A DNA stretch of 64,000 nt, taken from positions 62,001-126,000 of the IMG/VR virus record IMGVR_UViG_3300043418_000072; one strand, 5' to 3'. Both the position numbers and the translations under genes were made by a program. The DNA is from a virus. The number at the start of each line of letters is the position of its first letter. The stretch's first letter is position 1. The notes below the pieces were generated by a model. It was given only the letters and a program-made list of their open reading frames with translations. It was not told the origin of the DNA and ran no database searches. This document shows, in pieces, positions 39,883 through 48,109 of this stretch.

Positions 39883-42552
39883 TTATTCCCAACTAAACAA
39901 ACTATCAAACGTTGTTTTAATGTCAGTGCTCTCAGAGATCTTCCACTCCAATACTCCCAACAAGTTCTCAACCTTTTGGTCCACGATAGTGGTTTCCATT
40001 AAGTCTTGGTCAAACGGCAAATCCTTGAACCATTGCGGGATGTGTGCTTCGTCGGTTGGATAACCAACGCTGGTATAACCCAATGGATTATCCTTTAGCT
40101 TACATACGATAGTCTTCATACCGTCAACAATACCTGTTGAGTAGTTGTCACTGTGCATACGCTTTAGGCTGTTCCAGTTCATAGCGGCGCGAACGTGTCC
40201 GGGCATGTTGGCTTTACCTTGTGCAACTTCTGCCGCAGTGTACTTGGTTAAGTTGTTTACACGTTTGGGTGTGCCCTTTTCCCAAGCTGGCTTTGCAGCA
40301 AACTCTAGTTTGAAGTTACGCACCTTGTCAATTACAACTTGGCGTACATCGTCGCCTTCGCTAGTTAACACATCAAGCAAAATCTCACTCAGGAAGTCTT
40401 GTACAATCTTAGGTGTATCACTACGCTTCAAGTCAAGGCCCATGGCTTTAACTTTGCCTGGCTTACCATCTGTATCCAATCGCTTGTTTTCCAAATCGTA
40501 AATTAGCACTGCGTAACGTTTCTTCTTGATAAACAAACCTTTGTAAGCAACTAGTTCACGTCCACCTTTAATGATAGCACCCATTTCTCGCGGACAGTGA
40601 CATGCACGTTCCATGAATTCCGGAAAGCTATCGTTGACTCCGTCAGCAATGGTATCGTAGAGTTGAACGCAGATGTCTTTGTTCCACTCCATCGTACCTG
40701 CTTCTACTTCCGCTTTAATGGCAGGCCACGCACTAAAGTATACCGAGTCTGTGTCACCGTAGATAACCGAGTCACCAACGTGGTCATATTTGCCAGTAAT
40801 CGCTTCGTTGACTGTTGCGTCCATGTGCTTGGCGATGATGCGGCCAGTGAGCGTTGTGCTCTGACCAATGCGTTGATCGAAGAAGCGACAACCTGCATTG
40901 AGGATGGCGCCGTATAAGCTGTTGAGGTTAATTTTTTTAACGAGCTGTCGCTTGTCCCAGAACGCTGTGTCCTCAGGAGTTGTTGCGGTCTTCTTTTTGG
41001 CTTGCATTTCTTTTCGTTCGGCATACCATCTTTCTAGCAGTCCGGGAATAATACCCTTCATGTCATATTTAAAAATTGTACCATTGGCACTGATAGTCCA
41101 AGGCTGATTACCTTCAAAGATAATCTTCCACACATCGGCTGCACTGTGTACAGTTTCGCCGCCACCTTCCCAATCAATGGTGATTTCTGTACCGGGCTTG
41201 CCTTCCATTACCGCTTGATACTCTAGTGTACCAAACATGTTTTCCCAAGCATCTGCAAAACTAGACCCTGCGGCCATTTTGTCTGCAATATACTTGTCAG
41301 TCATTGTGGTTCGCAGTTGTCCGACGATTGTTTCTGGGCCCATGTTAAGGGCTCGAATAGCCGAGGGGTAGAGCGAGTTAATGTCAATCGCTCCGATGTA
41401 GTTGTGTACTCCCTTTTTGGGGTAAGCAACGTAGGCACCTGCCGCTTGTGTTTCACCTTGATCATCTCGACTCTTTCTATTAGGAACAATCATACCTCTT
41501 GCGTGAGCTTCGTTGATAATCGCCTGCTCCGTTACAGCTACCGCACCCATTGTGGTCTGTAACAACACGGTGTTGTCGTGTGCAAGTTCGTTAGCAAGAT
41601 CTAGGAAACGTAGTTTCTTGTCTAGCTTTGCTAACAACATGGTATCTTGTCGGTTATATTCAATAAACGTAGGAAAGTCTTTGTTGTACAATTGGTCCAA
41701 CGTGCCTTCGTAGGCTGTCTTACGCTCATCTAGTTCATATTCGCCAATGGCGTCCAAACTATAACTGTGTCGTTCTTCATATGTGTACTTGCGGTACAGT
41801 TGCATATAGTCCAAATGCACACGACCCAACAAGTCGAATGTCAATTGTTCTGCACCAAAACGTTCAAACATACGCTGCTTCGGCATTTGTCCCCACAAGC
41901 ATAATCGTCTAGTGTCGTCTTTACTCAACACCTTAGTAATACGCATTGTGGTATAGGGAATATCAAAGCCTTCACTGTTCCAACCACTTAGGATGTCTGC
42001 GTCTTCAATCAAGTCAAGGAACGTGTCTAGCATGTCCTTTTCTTTTTCAAACAGATAGCAGTTTTCAAAGCGATTACAAATCTCTTGTGCAGTTTCCCAG
42101 CTATAGGTCTTAGGTGGTACTACTAGAGTAACCATCTTGTCTAGCCAGTCTAGGTACACAGAGATAGCAGTAATTGGGTTAAAGGGATCTTCAGGTCGAC
42201 TGTAACCACGTACTGGATCAAAGTCGACCTCAATGTCGAAAAAGGCTGTTTGTAGCTTAGGTGAGCTAGCGCCTAAGTAGTTACTTTCAAGGCAACGAAA
42301 GATTGGGTTAATATCACTTTCCCAAAGTCTCTTGTCGCTGTTGATGCGTAGCTCTTTCTGGTACTCTTTGTTGTTACGAGTACTAAATCTAGACACAGGT
42401 GTGTCGTAGATGGTGCGGAACTTGCCGCGTGGATCGTCATAATAAAACATGTATTCGGCTGGGTATTCACGAAAAACACGTTCGCCGTTAACTCGTTCTA
42501 CTACATGGATCTTGTCTTTTGCTCTGTCAAAGATTGCGTCAACGTAACTCAT
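39883..42552 (-). CDS. 43: Family B DNA polymerase (T4 gp43 type)
   Basis: 889 residues (T4 gp43 is 898). Exonuclease motif I AFFDIEVDF (Asp106, Glu108), Exo II near NSEGFDIPYTTMRI, polymerase motif A DINSLYPSAIRALNMGPETI near 393, motif B KKINLNSLYGAIL near 548, and motif C YGDTDSVYFSA near 608. C-terminal tail ...TTFDSLFSWE ends in a clamp-binding-like FxxLF motif. The replicative polymerase of the phage. ATGA overlap with the small Cys protein. Confidence 0.97.
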   Translation of the reverse strand: MSYVDAIFDRAKDKIHVVERVNGERVFREYPAEYMFYYDDPRGKFRTIYDTPVSRFSTRNNKEYQKELRINSDKRLWESDINPIFRCLESNYLGASSPKLQTAFFDIEVDFDPVRGYSRPEDPFNPITAISVYLDWLDKMVTLVVPPKTYSWETAQEICNRFENCYLFEKEKDMLDTFLDLIEDADILSGWNSEGFDIPYTTMRITKVLSKDDTRRLCLWGQMPKQRMFERFGAEQLTFDLLGRVHLDYMQLYRKYTYEERHSYSLDAIGEYELDERKTAYEGTLDQLYNKDFPTFIEYNRQDTMLLAKLDKKLRFLDLANELAHDNTVLLQTTMGAVAVTEQAIINEAHARGMIVPNRKSRDDQGETQAAGAYVAYPKKGVHNYIGAIDINSLYPSAIRALNMGPETIVGQLRTTMTDKYIADKMAAGSSFADAWENMFGTLEYQAVMEGKPGTEITIDWEGGGETVHSAADVWKIIFEGNQPWTISANGTIFKYDMKGIIPGLLERWYAERKEMQAKKKTATTPEDTAFWDKRQLVKKINLNSLYGAILNAGCRFFDQRIGQSTTLTGRIIAKHMDATVNEAITGKYDHVGDSVIYGDTDSVYFSAWPAIKAEVEAGTMEWNKDICVQLYDTIADGVNDSFPEFMERACHCPREMGAIIKGGRELVAYKGLFIKKKRYAVLIYDLENKRLDTDGKPGKVKAMGLDLKRSDTPKIVQDFLSEILLDVLTSEGDDVRQVVIDKVRNFKLEFAAKPAWEKGTPKRVNNLTKYTAAEVAQGKANMPGHVRAAMNWNSLKRMHSDNYSTGIVDGMKTIVCKLKDNPLGYTSVGYPTDEAHIPQWFKDLPFDQDLMETTIVDQKVENLLGVLEWKISESTDIKTTFDSLFSWE

Positions 42553-42701
42553 TTGTTTTCGCCTCTGATCATTGCTACGTCTTCTAGCACAAAGCTGTCA
42601 ATGGCGCACTGTCTAATGCAGCCATTTGGGTGAAAGCAGTTTTCGCACTGCTCGCAAATTTCGATGAGGTCCTCATCTTCGAAGTAATTTCGATTACTCA
42701 T
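42549..42701 (-). CDS. Small Cys-rich protein coupled to DNA polymerase
   Basis: 50 residues from the ATG at 42701 (AGGAGA upstream); the longer frame adds a non-translated leader. Cys in CEQCENCFHPNGCIRQC suggests a zinc or iron-sulfur knuckle. Its stop overlaps the polymerase start codon. Possibly a polymerase-associated factor; inference. Confidence 0.65.
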   Translation of the reverse strand: MSNRNYFEDEDLIEICEQCENCFHPNGCIRQCAIDSFVLEDVAMIRGENK

Positions 42702-42766
42702 ATTTTCTCCTAAGTGTAATTTTGAGCTCACACATACTCTACATGCCCGTAAGGTGGGCGATTCCG

Positions 42767-43054
42767 TTACATTGTGACTAACCTAAACAATGCAACACTG
42801 TCAATACTTACCAATAACACATAGTTAGCTAACATTCCAAAGCTACCTCTAGACCACGCACTCCACCCAAAAATAGCACACTGACTAATAAACAGTGGGT
42901 ACAGTATAAGGAAGGGTGGGGTAGGAACAGTCAGCATCATAGTGACAGAACACCCGATACTAGCTATCCACGCCGCTACTTCTAAACAGAAACGGAAGGG
43001 CCAGGCCTTAAAGTCGGCCTTAATCCATTTCCAAATGTCAATAACAACGTTCAA
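42767..43054 (-). CDS. Small 3-TM membrane protein
   Basis: 95 residues from a TTG at 43054 overlapping the preceding stop (TTGA). Three hydrophobic spans (VAAWIASIGCSVTMMLTV, FLILYPLFISQCAIFGWSAW, FGMLANYVLLVSIDSVALF) with GFWSAWSRGSFGM-like centre. Similar small membrane proteins occur in T4-like cyanophages as I recall; role unknown. Confidence 0.6.
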   Translation of the reverse strand: MNVVIDIWKWIKADFKAWPFRFCLEVAAWIASIGCSVTMMLTVPTPPFLILYPLFISQCAIFGWSAWSRGSFGMLANYVLLVSIDSVALFRLVTM

Positions 43055-43326
43055 AGGGTTTTGCCCACAGTTTCGAGGATTGTGTTAAGCTCGTCGTGAT
43101 CGCGATTGGTCTCACCTAACTTAGCCTTGTATGCAATGCGTACTGCTTTCTTAAGGATAGCTGGTTTGATTTCCAGTTCTTCTGCGATAGCTTTGATTGT
43201 GTCGTTAAGGCCTTCGTTCAAAGTCTCAACTTCATTCATGACTTGCATGCCTTCGTTAACCAATTGAAGCAATTTGATTTTTGCATCACCGTTGAAGCTG
43301 CGGTTGTATCCGTTGTCGTTATCCAT
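43051..43326 (-). CDS. DsbA-like small DNA-binding protein
   Basis: 91 residues from the ATG at 43326 (CAGGAGA at good spacing; the upstream extension has no site). Helical KIKLLQLVNEGMQVMNEVE, GLNDTIKAIAEELEIKPAIL, KKAVRIAYKAKLGETNRDH, LNTILETVGKTL resembles the size and order of T4 DsbA, a late-promoter DNA-binding protein that aids late transcription. Assigned on style only. Promoter at 43349-43377. Confidence 0.5.
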   Translation of the reverse strand: MDNDNGYNRSFNGDAKIKLLQLVNEGMQVMNEVETLNEGLNDTIKAIAEELEIKPAILKKAVRIAYKAKLGETNRDHDELNTILETVGKTL

Positions 43327-43348
43327 ATAATCTCCTGTTGAAAAACAT

Positions 43349-43377
43349 ATTGTACAGTTACTTATTTGCAAAAGCAA
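43349..43377 (-). promoter_or_regulatory. Sigma70-like promoter for DsbA-like gene
   Basis: Minus strand TTGCTT (43372-43377), 17-base spacer, TACAAT (43349-43354), about 22 bases upstream of the ATG at 43326. Confidence 0.65.
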
Positions 43378-43387
43378 CGGATATCGG

Positions 43388-43502
43388 AAAAAGTGCTCAC
43401 TTTAGCAAGAGCCTGGCGTAGCCGATTGCTGGGGCAGCAGCCGCCCCTGTGACGCCTGGAGCAGAGCTCCTAACCGTTGACATCAACGGACCTAAGGTAG
43501 GT
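43388..43502 (-). ncRNA. Structured noncoding segment (chain of five hairpins plus terminator-like stem)
   Basis: Perfect short stems follow each other: 43420-43430 (AGC/GCT), 43431-43447 (GGGGC/GCCCC), 43458-43470 (GGAGC/GCTCC), 43474-43489 (CCGTTGA/TCAACGG) and 43490-43502 (ACCT/AGGT). On the minus strand they end in AAAGTG/CACTTT (43390-43403) and short T-run. G+C is clearly above the surrounding genes. No tRNA T-loop (GTTCRA) or anticodon arm is present on either strand. Could be a small RNA or leader element; unassigned. Confidence 0.4.
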
Positions 43503-43511
43503 TTGGTTTCT

Positions 43512-44603
43512 TCACAAGCTCAATTCGTCATCTTGCTTGTGAAGGTGTGCTTTTATTAATTTATCAATATATCCAAGGTTGCGTAAAACTTTGTAGGCCA
43601 AGTTTTCTACACCAAACTCACCGTATTGGTCTAGTCCACTTCTGCGCATCTTGCGGATCTTATCTGTAATGCGTTGTATGTCTGCTGAATCATCTGCGGT
43701 AGCTAATGCGGTATCGATTTGTTTAATTAGGTCGTGTACTTTGTGGTTAACCGCAGAATCATCAATGCTTGGTGGTTCAAACTTGGGTTCGTTAATCCAA
43801 CGATCGTTCAGGATACTGTAGACACCTGCACTAACTGGTGGTTCTTCAGAATCCTCTACATATAGTTCTACATCGTATCCACGAATGGTTACATCGTGTG
43901 CGTCATTCCATATTTGTTTTTTAGCACGATAAAACGCCGCAGCAATATCGTCGCATTGTAGGTCAGAGTAGCGAGTGACAATATGAAGGTCAAAATCGCT
44001 GTATTTCGTGTAGTTATAGTTACACATACTACCGGTTAAGACGATATCTAGCACCTTAAAGTCAGGTATTTCCAAGTAGTCTACAAACACCTTGGCGATC
44101 TGCATTAGCTTTAATTTAACTTCTGGACGTAAGCGATCGTTTTTCCATGCAGCAGAATTTAGGGTGTCGTGGTAAGCAATGTTGTTTTGTACGTATTCAA
44201 AGTCTTCTTTGATAATAGCAGGCTCGTTAAAGAACTTAGGGTACTTCTTGCCAAACTCACGCAAAACAACCCCAGCCATTGCGTTTGCTTCATTTTCTTC
44301 TGGACTACCTGTTGCGCCTGCGCCGGGTGGTAAACGATCTTCTTCGCGCTGCCGCCAATGCACTAGCTCGTGTGCTAGTGTACGTAGAATATCAATCGGG
44401 TGACGGTGTTCGATTGCAATGTAAATGGTTTCCGTTGCATCGTTATATGCACCAAAGCTACCTTGTTCATCATTGCCCGGCATTACTAGTACCGGGACAA
44501 TTTTAGGTAGCTTTTCAATCTCAAGGATGCGAACAGCGATAGGCAAAAACTTTGCTATCGCATGTACGAATCCCGAAGTTGATTTATCTGTGCTTCTTGG
44601 CAT
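43512..44603 (-). CDS. Zinc metallopeptidase-like plus nucleotidyltransferase fusion
   Basis: 363 residues from the ATG at 44603 (a TTG three codons upstream is possible). N-terminal domain: LAHELVHWRQREEDRL (HExxH) with a downstream Glu in GSPEENEANAMAG near 103-115 that could complete the zinc site. C-terminal domain: LTGSMCNYNYTKYSDFDLHI near 185-205 is the GS-x...DxD nucleotidyltransferase motif (Pol-beta/MNT-like), with YDVELYVED as third Asp/Glu strand. Fusion of a protease and an NTase is unusual. It lies at the start of the multidomain, possibly head-packaged gene set. Confidence 0.7.
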   Translation of the reverse strand: MPRSTDKSTSGFVHAIAKFLPIAVRILEIEKLPKIVPVLVMPGNDEQGSFGAYNDATETIYIAIEHRHPIDILRTLAHELVHWRQREEDRLPPGAGATGSPEENEANAMAGVVLREFGKKYPKFFNEPAIIKEDFEYVQNNIAYHDTLNSAAWKNDRLRPEVKLKLMQIAKVFVDYLEIPDFKVLDIVLTGSMCNYNYTKYSDFDLHIVTRYSDLQCDDIAAAFYRAKKQIWNDAHDVTIRGYDVELYVEDSEEPPVSAGVYSILNDRWINEPKFEPPSIDDSAVNHKVHDLIKQIDTALATADDSADIQRITDKIRKMRRSGLDQYGEFGVENLAYKVLRNLGYIDKLIKAHLHKQDDELSL

Positions 44604-45753
44604 CGTTGGCAAATTGTTTGTTAGTTGCTTTAACTATGCCACTAAATCGTTTGTTACCACGATCATACTCGCCACGCTTGTCGGATGCACTTGCATCGGC
44701 GGCAGCGGTTGTTTTGTATTGTGCTAACTTCTCATTAGACAATTCATTAATTGGATTGTCGCTAGTTGGCAATTTAGCACGTAGCTGATCTGCCATTTGT
44801 TTGAAGTGCTGTGCTTGGGTATCACGGCCATAGCGTTCTGCTTTAGCTTGACGCTTTTCGTAGTCAGTGATCTGTGCCCATAGTGCATTGTGCTTGCGCT
44901 CGTCTGCACCTTCTGCTACTTTATTAGTGTAATCGTCGCTCGGGCCGCTTGGATACTTCTCGTACTCAGTATAACGCTGTCTTGCCAACTTCTTGGCTTC
45001 TGGGTTAGCGTCACGTAATTGTTTGTATGTGCCCATGTGTTGAGCCATAATCTGTTCGGATGTGCCCACACGCACTCTTACAGGTAGATAATCTTTATAG
45101 CTTGGGCAGAACAATTTAAACAATGATTCGGGGTGTTTGACTTTATAGTACTCAACAGTGTCTGTCATCCACTGGTCAATGTCTGCTCTACCACGTGGGT
45201 AGTTCCCTGGATCGGCCATCTCCGGTTCTGGTGCTTTCTTCTTGAAGCGATCGAGGATACCTTCTTTAACTTCAGCAGGTGCAGCTAGTGTCATCTTGCT
45301 CATGCCCTTGCCCGATTGCTGCCAAACACGATACATTTTACCATCTGCACCTTTTAACACCATAGCATTGCCAGGAATACGACTAGAATCATATTGTACA
45401 ACCATGGCATTTTGTCCACCAACTCGAACGTGTGGTTTTTGGTCATCAAAATGTTGAGCTCCGACTGCTAGTGCGCCAGCAACAACCGGGGCGCCAAGTA
45501 ATGTAGCAGTATCTTTCCAGCTTTCTGGTAATTCGTGCCCTGTAACTTCCTCAACTTCGCCACCTGTGCTGTATACAATCTCTTCAATTTGATTAAAGAT
45601 TGAACGGGGAGCAGTCATGTAATCACCGGCCCAATCAATGTAGTTCCCAAACTTCTGCATTACATGTTCATATGAACGTTCACCGTCAATGACAAAAGTT
45701 ACGGTACTTTCTGTACCCTTGTTGAGCCCCTCAAATATCTGATTTAAAAACAT
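44584..45753 (-). CDS. Multidomain phage protein with short-leader N-terminus
   Basis: 389 residues starting MFLNQIFEGLNKG. Middle: GALAVGAQHFDDQKPHVRVG, IPGNAMVLKGADGKMYRVWQ; C-terminal third: NKVAEGADERKHNALWAQIT, DYEKRQAKAERYG and INELSNEKLAQYKTTAAADA. The KVAEG resembles the QGVAEG linkers of the next two genes, and the KLAQYKTA...KRFSGIVKATNKQF tail is a recurrent module in related freshwater phage proteins as I recall. Likely a virion or internal protein; inferred. Confidence 0.6.
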   Translation of the reverse strand: MFLNQIFEGLNKGTESTVTFVIDGERSYEHVMQKFGNYIDWAGDYMTAPRSIFNQIEEIVYSTGGEVEEVTGHELPESWKDTATLLGAPVVAGALAVGAQHFDDQKPHVRVGGQNAMVVQYDSSRIPGNAMVLKGADGKMYRVWQQSGKGMSKMTLAAPAEVKEGILDRFKKKAPEPEMADPGNYPRGRADIDQWMTDTVEYYKVKHPESLFKLFCPSYKDYLPVRVRVGTSEQIMAQHMGTYKQLRDANPEAKKLARQRYTEYEKYPSGPSDDYTNKVAEGADERKHNALWAQITDYEKRQAKAERYGRDTQAQHFKQMADQLRAKLPTSDNPINELSNEKLAQYKTTAAADASASDKRGEYDRGNKRFSGIVKATNKQFANDAKKHR

Positions 45754-45754
45754 G

Positions 45755-48109
45755 TTATACTCCGCCGCCGGCCTTCTTTATTAGTGTATTTAGTTGGGTA
45801 GCAGTTGACGGGTTTGACATAACATTACCAATGGCAGGAGCCATTGCAGCAATGGTATCTTTATCCATTGAATTCATTGGTGCACCGGTGTCAGTCTTTT
45901 GCAATGTCTGTGCTGCCTTAGCAGGGTCAATTTGCACCCCAGCGGTCTTTAAGTTAGCTAGATTTTGTTGTAGCTTGGCTTGATTTTGTTTAGCTGCCGC
46001 AGCTTGTGCTGGATTAGGTGCAGCGCCCGGGGCGGTTGCTTGTGTAGATGGTTGAGTTGCACCAGCTACGCCACCTGCGGTAGCAACAGGAGCAGGAACT
46101 GCTTCGTCAACTGTTTCTTGACCGGGGCAAATATCGTTGTAGTTGTCCATAGTCAATGTTTGACCACCTGCGCTTAATTTAATTAAACGTTCAGCAACGT
46201 CATGTAGATCCATATCTGTTTTGGCATCTTCGCGAGCATATTCAAACAAGCGAATCATTAATGGAATATCCATTGTAACTGTGTCAGTTGGGTTTGTCCC
46301 TTCTTCCATTGATTGCGCTGCTGCACGAATACCTATTACTGTAGCGTTCTTGCTGTCAGCCCACTTGTATGCTGCTTCTTGACTGCTGAATTCCTTGCGC
46401 CACATTACACGCTGATCGCGCTTGTTGTAAGCATAACCATATGCTTCAACGGCTGTGTCGTTTTGAATAGGCTGTGCTTCGTCGCTGTAGTTTTCTTGTA
46501 CCTGTGGTTCAACTAATTCGCCAATCTTGTTACGAATAAGACCAATTAGCTTGCGATGTGTACCAGTTAACACACGGTTCTTTTCAATGAAGTTAAGAAT
46601 GTGCTCTGTTTCTGCTTTATACTTTGCTCTCCACTGCGGAGTTCTAGCGGTAGTAATGTCCTTGACGTTGTCTAATCTATCGGCAAGTTTAATTACAAGA
46701 CCGTAGCTGCTCATTGCAGCCATCTTGTGTGCTAAGTACTGAGCCTTGCCCATCTGTTTAATTTGTTCAGGATCACTTGTTAGTTCTTGGACCAGGCTAG
46801 CAACTAGACCACCAAACAAGTCATGCAAAATCTCATGTGTAGTATCGGTATCTTCAACTGTGTCGTGCAAATATGCAGCACTAATTAGTGCTTCAAGGTT
46901 GTGAGATTGTTTATATTGTCTAATATGATCAGCAACACGCATCGGGTGAGTGATGTATGGATCACCACCGGCTCTAGTTTGACCAGCGTGAGCTTGAGTT
47001 GCGTACTGTAACGCTTCTTCCTCGCCTTCAGCCATTGGTCTATCTGCGCCGTTGATAGTAATCATTGGGTTACGAACACCCTTCTTCTTGCACCATGCTT
47101 CAACTTTAGCTTCTGCTTCTTCTGTTGATGTTGCTGTTACTGTGACAAAATGTGCGTCTGCCGCAGTAGGTCCGTACTCAACTGTTGCACGGTACTTGAC
47201 TGGTTGAGATTGTTCTTCCGCCACACCTTGCCTTGGTAATAACTTGTTAATAGTAGTTTTAACTTTCAATCCCTTTTGTGGATGGTCAAATATAACGCCA
47301 ACATCATTGATGTCTTTGATGAATGCAATTTTGCCTGAACCCTGATAGCCACGCACACAAACAGTATCGCCTACTTTATATTTGGGAGTTGCTGCGAATC
47401 CACCTCCGCCACCTAAGCCTTCCGCCACACCTTGCTGTTGTGGGTTGAACTCTAAGGCACCTTGTGTATTACCCATGATGATATTGGCAATCTTGTAGAT
47501 GTTGTCAAAGGTCAAATCAAAGTGACGCTCAAACGGATGACCTTTTAACAAACTAAATGTAGTGAGTAGTTTGCCTTTTATTTGTCCAGTAAAGCCGCCG
47601 CCAGTGTACTTACCAATTTGGATAGCTCCGCGAGTGCTATGCGCACCCTTACGACCTGCTCTAGTCTCGTAGTATGAGTAAAGCATTGTTGGACCAAACT
47701 CCATTGGGTCATGTGGAACAAAGCGGGCTTTGATTGTTGTCTTAACAACGTTTTCTACACAGTCAAAGTCTTTAGCTACGATTTGTTTTACTTGTTCGAT
47801 GAATTCTGCCCATGGAATAAACTTACGTGAGCCTCCACCTTCGTCTGGGGCAAATTCGTCTACTTGTTGTTTGTACTGCGCGAACTCTTCTGCAAGTGAA
47901 TGTTTAACTGCATTCTCGGTTAGTTCTTTTTCTAGATCAGCAAGCATGTTCTTGCTTTCTGCTGCGCCCACTAAACGACCAGCAAAAGGATGTTTACCAT
48001 CTTTACGCTTAGTGGCTTTTTCAGTACCGCGAACTTGATCGCCGGGTTTTTGTTCTGGCTCTCCAGCGAACTTGTTCATTGACTCTAGTAGTTTACGCAT
48101 ATCGCTCAT
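45755..48109 (-). CDS. Large multidomain protein with SpoT/MESH1-like HD domain and QGVAEG linkers
   Basis: 784 residues. N-terminal MSDMRKLLESMNKF segment; domain I about 95-220; QGVAEG at 226-231; a small SH3/KOW-like beta domain at 242-292 (YKVGDTVCVRGYQGSGKIAF); QGVAEE at 294-299; an alpha/beta domain at 303-358; MAEG at 359-362. An HD domain of the (p)ppGpp hydrolase type spans ~365-530: YATQAHAGQTRAGGDPYITH, LHDTVED at 414-420, and LVIKLADRLDNVKD near 471-484. Then a helical module (TDMDLHDVAERLIKLSAGGQ). The SpoT-type synthetase domain is absent. Overlaps previous gene by ATGA. Confidence 0.72.
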   Translation of the reverse strand: MSDMRKLLESMNKFAGEPEQKPGDQVRGTEKATKRKDGKHPFAGRLVGAAESKNMLADLEKELTENAVKHSLAEEFAQYKQQVDEFAPDEGGGSRKFIPWAEFIEQVKQIVAKDFDCVENVVKTTIKARFVPHDPMEFGPTMLYSYYETRAGRKGAHSTRGAIQIGKYTGGGFTGQIKGKLLTTFSLLKGHPFERHFDLTFDNIYKIANIIMGNTQGALEFNPQQQGVAEGLGGGGGFAATPKYKVGDTVCVRGYQGSGKIAFIKDINDVGVIFDHPQKGLKVKTTINKLLPRQGVAEEQSQPVKYRATVEYGPTAADAHFVTVTATSTEEAEAKVEAWCKKKGVRNPMITINGADRPMAEGEEEALQYATQAHAGQTRAGGDPYITHPMRVADHIRQYKQSHNLEALISAAYLHDTVEDTDTTHEILHDLFGGLVASLVQELTSDPEQIKQMGKAQYLAHKMAAMSSYGLVIKLADRLDNVKDITTARTPQWRAKYKAETEHILNFIEKNRVLTGTHRKLIGLIRNKIGELVEPQVQENYSDEAQPIQNDTAVEAYGYAYNKRDQRVMWRKEFSSQEAAYKWADSKNATVIGIRAAAQSMEEGTNPTDTVTMDIPLMIRLFEYAREDAKTDMDLHDVAERLIKLSAGGQTLTMDNYNDICPGQETVDEAVPAPVATAGGVAGATQPSTQATAPGAAPNPAQAAAAKQNQAKLQQNLANLKTAGVQIDPAKAAQTLQKTDTGAPMNSMDKDTIAAMAPAIGNVMSNPSTATQLNTLIKKAGGGV
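47215..47231 (-). repeat. 17-base repeat encoding the QGVAEE linker
   Basis: CTTCCGCCACACCTTGC, identical to copies at 47419-47435 and 48870-48886. On the minus strand it encodes QGVAE(E) between two domains of the HD protein. Confidence 0.85.
47419..47435 (-). repeat. 17-base repeat encoding the QGVAEG linker
   Basis: Second exact copy of CTTCCGCCACACCTTGC, encoding QGVAEG at residues 226-231 of the HD-domain protein. Confidence 0.85.

Noticed and set aside
43388-43502. tRNA gene in the hairpin region
   Set aside because: No T-loop GTTCRA, no cloverleaf pairing and no CCA-adjacent acceptor stem on either strand.
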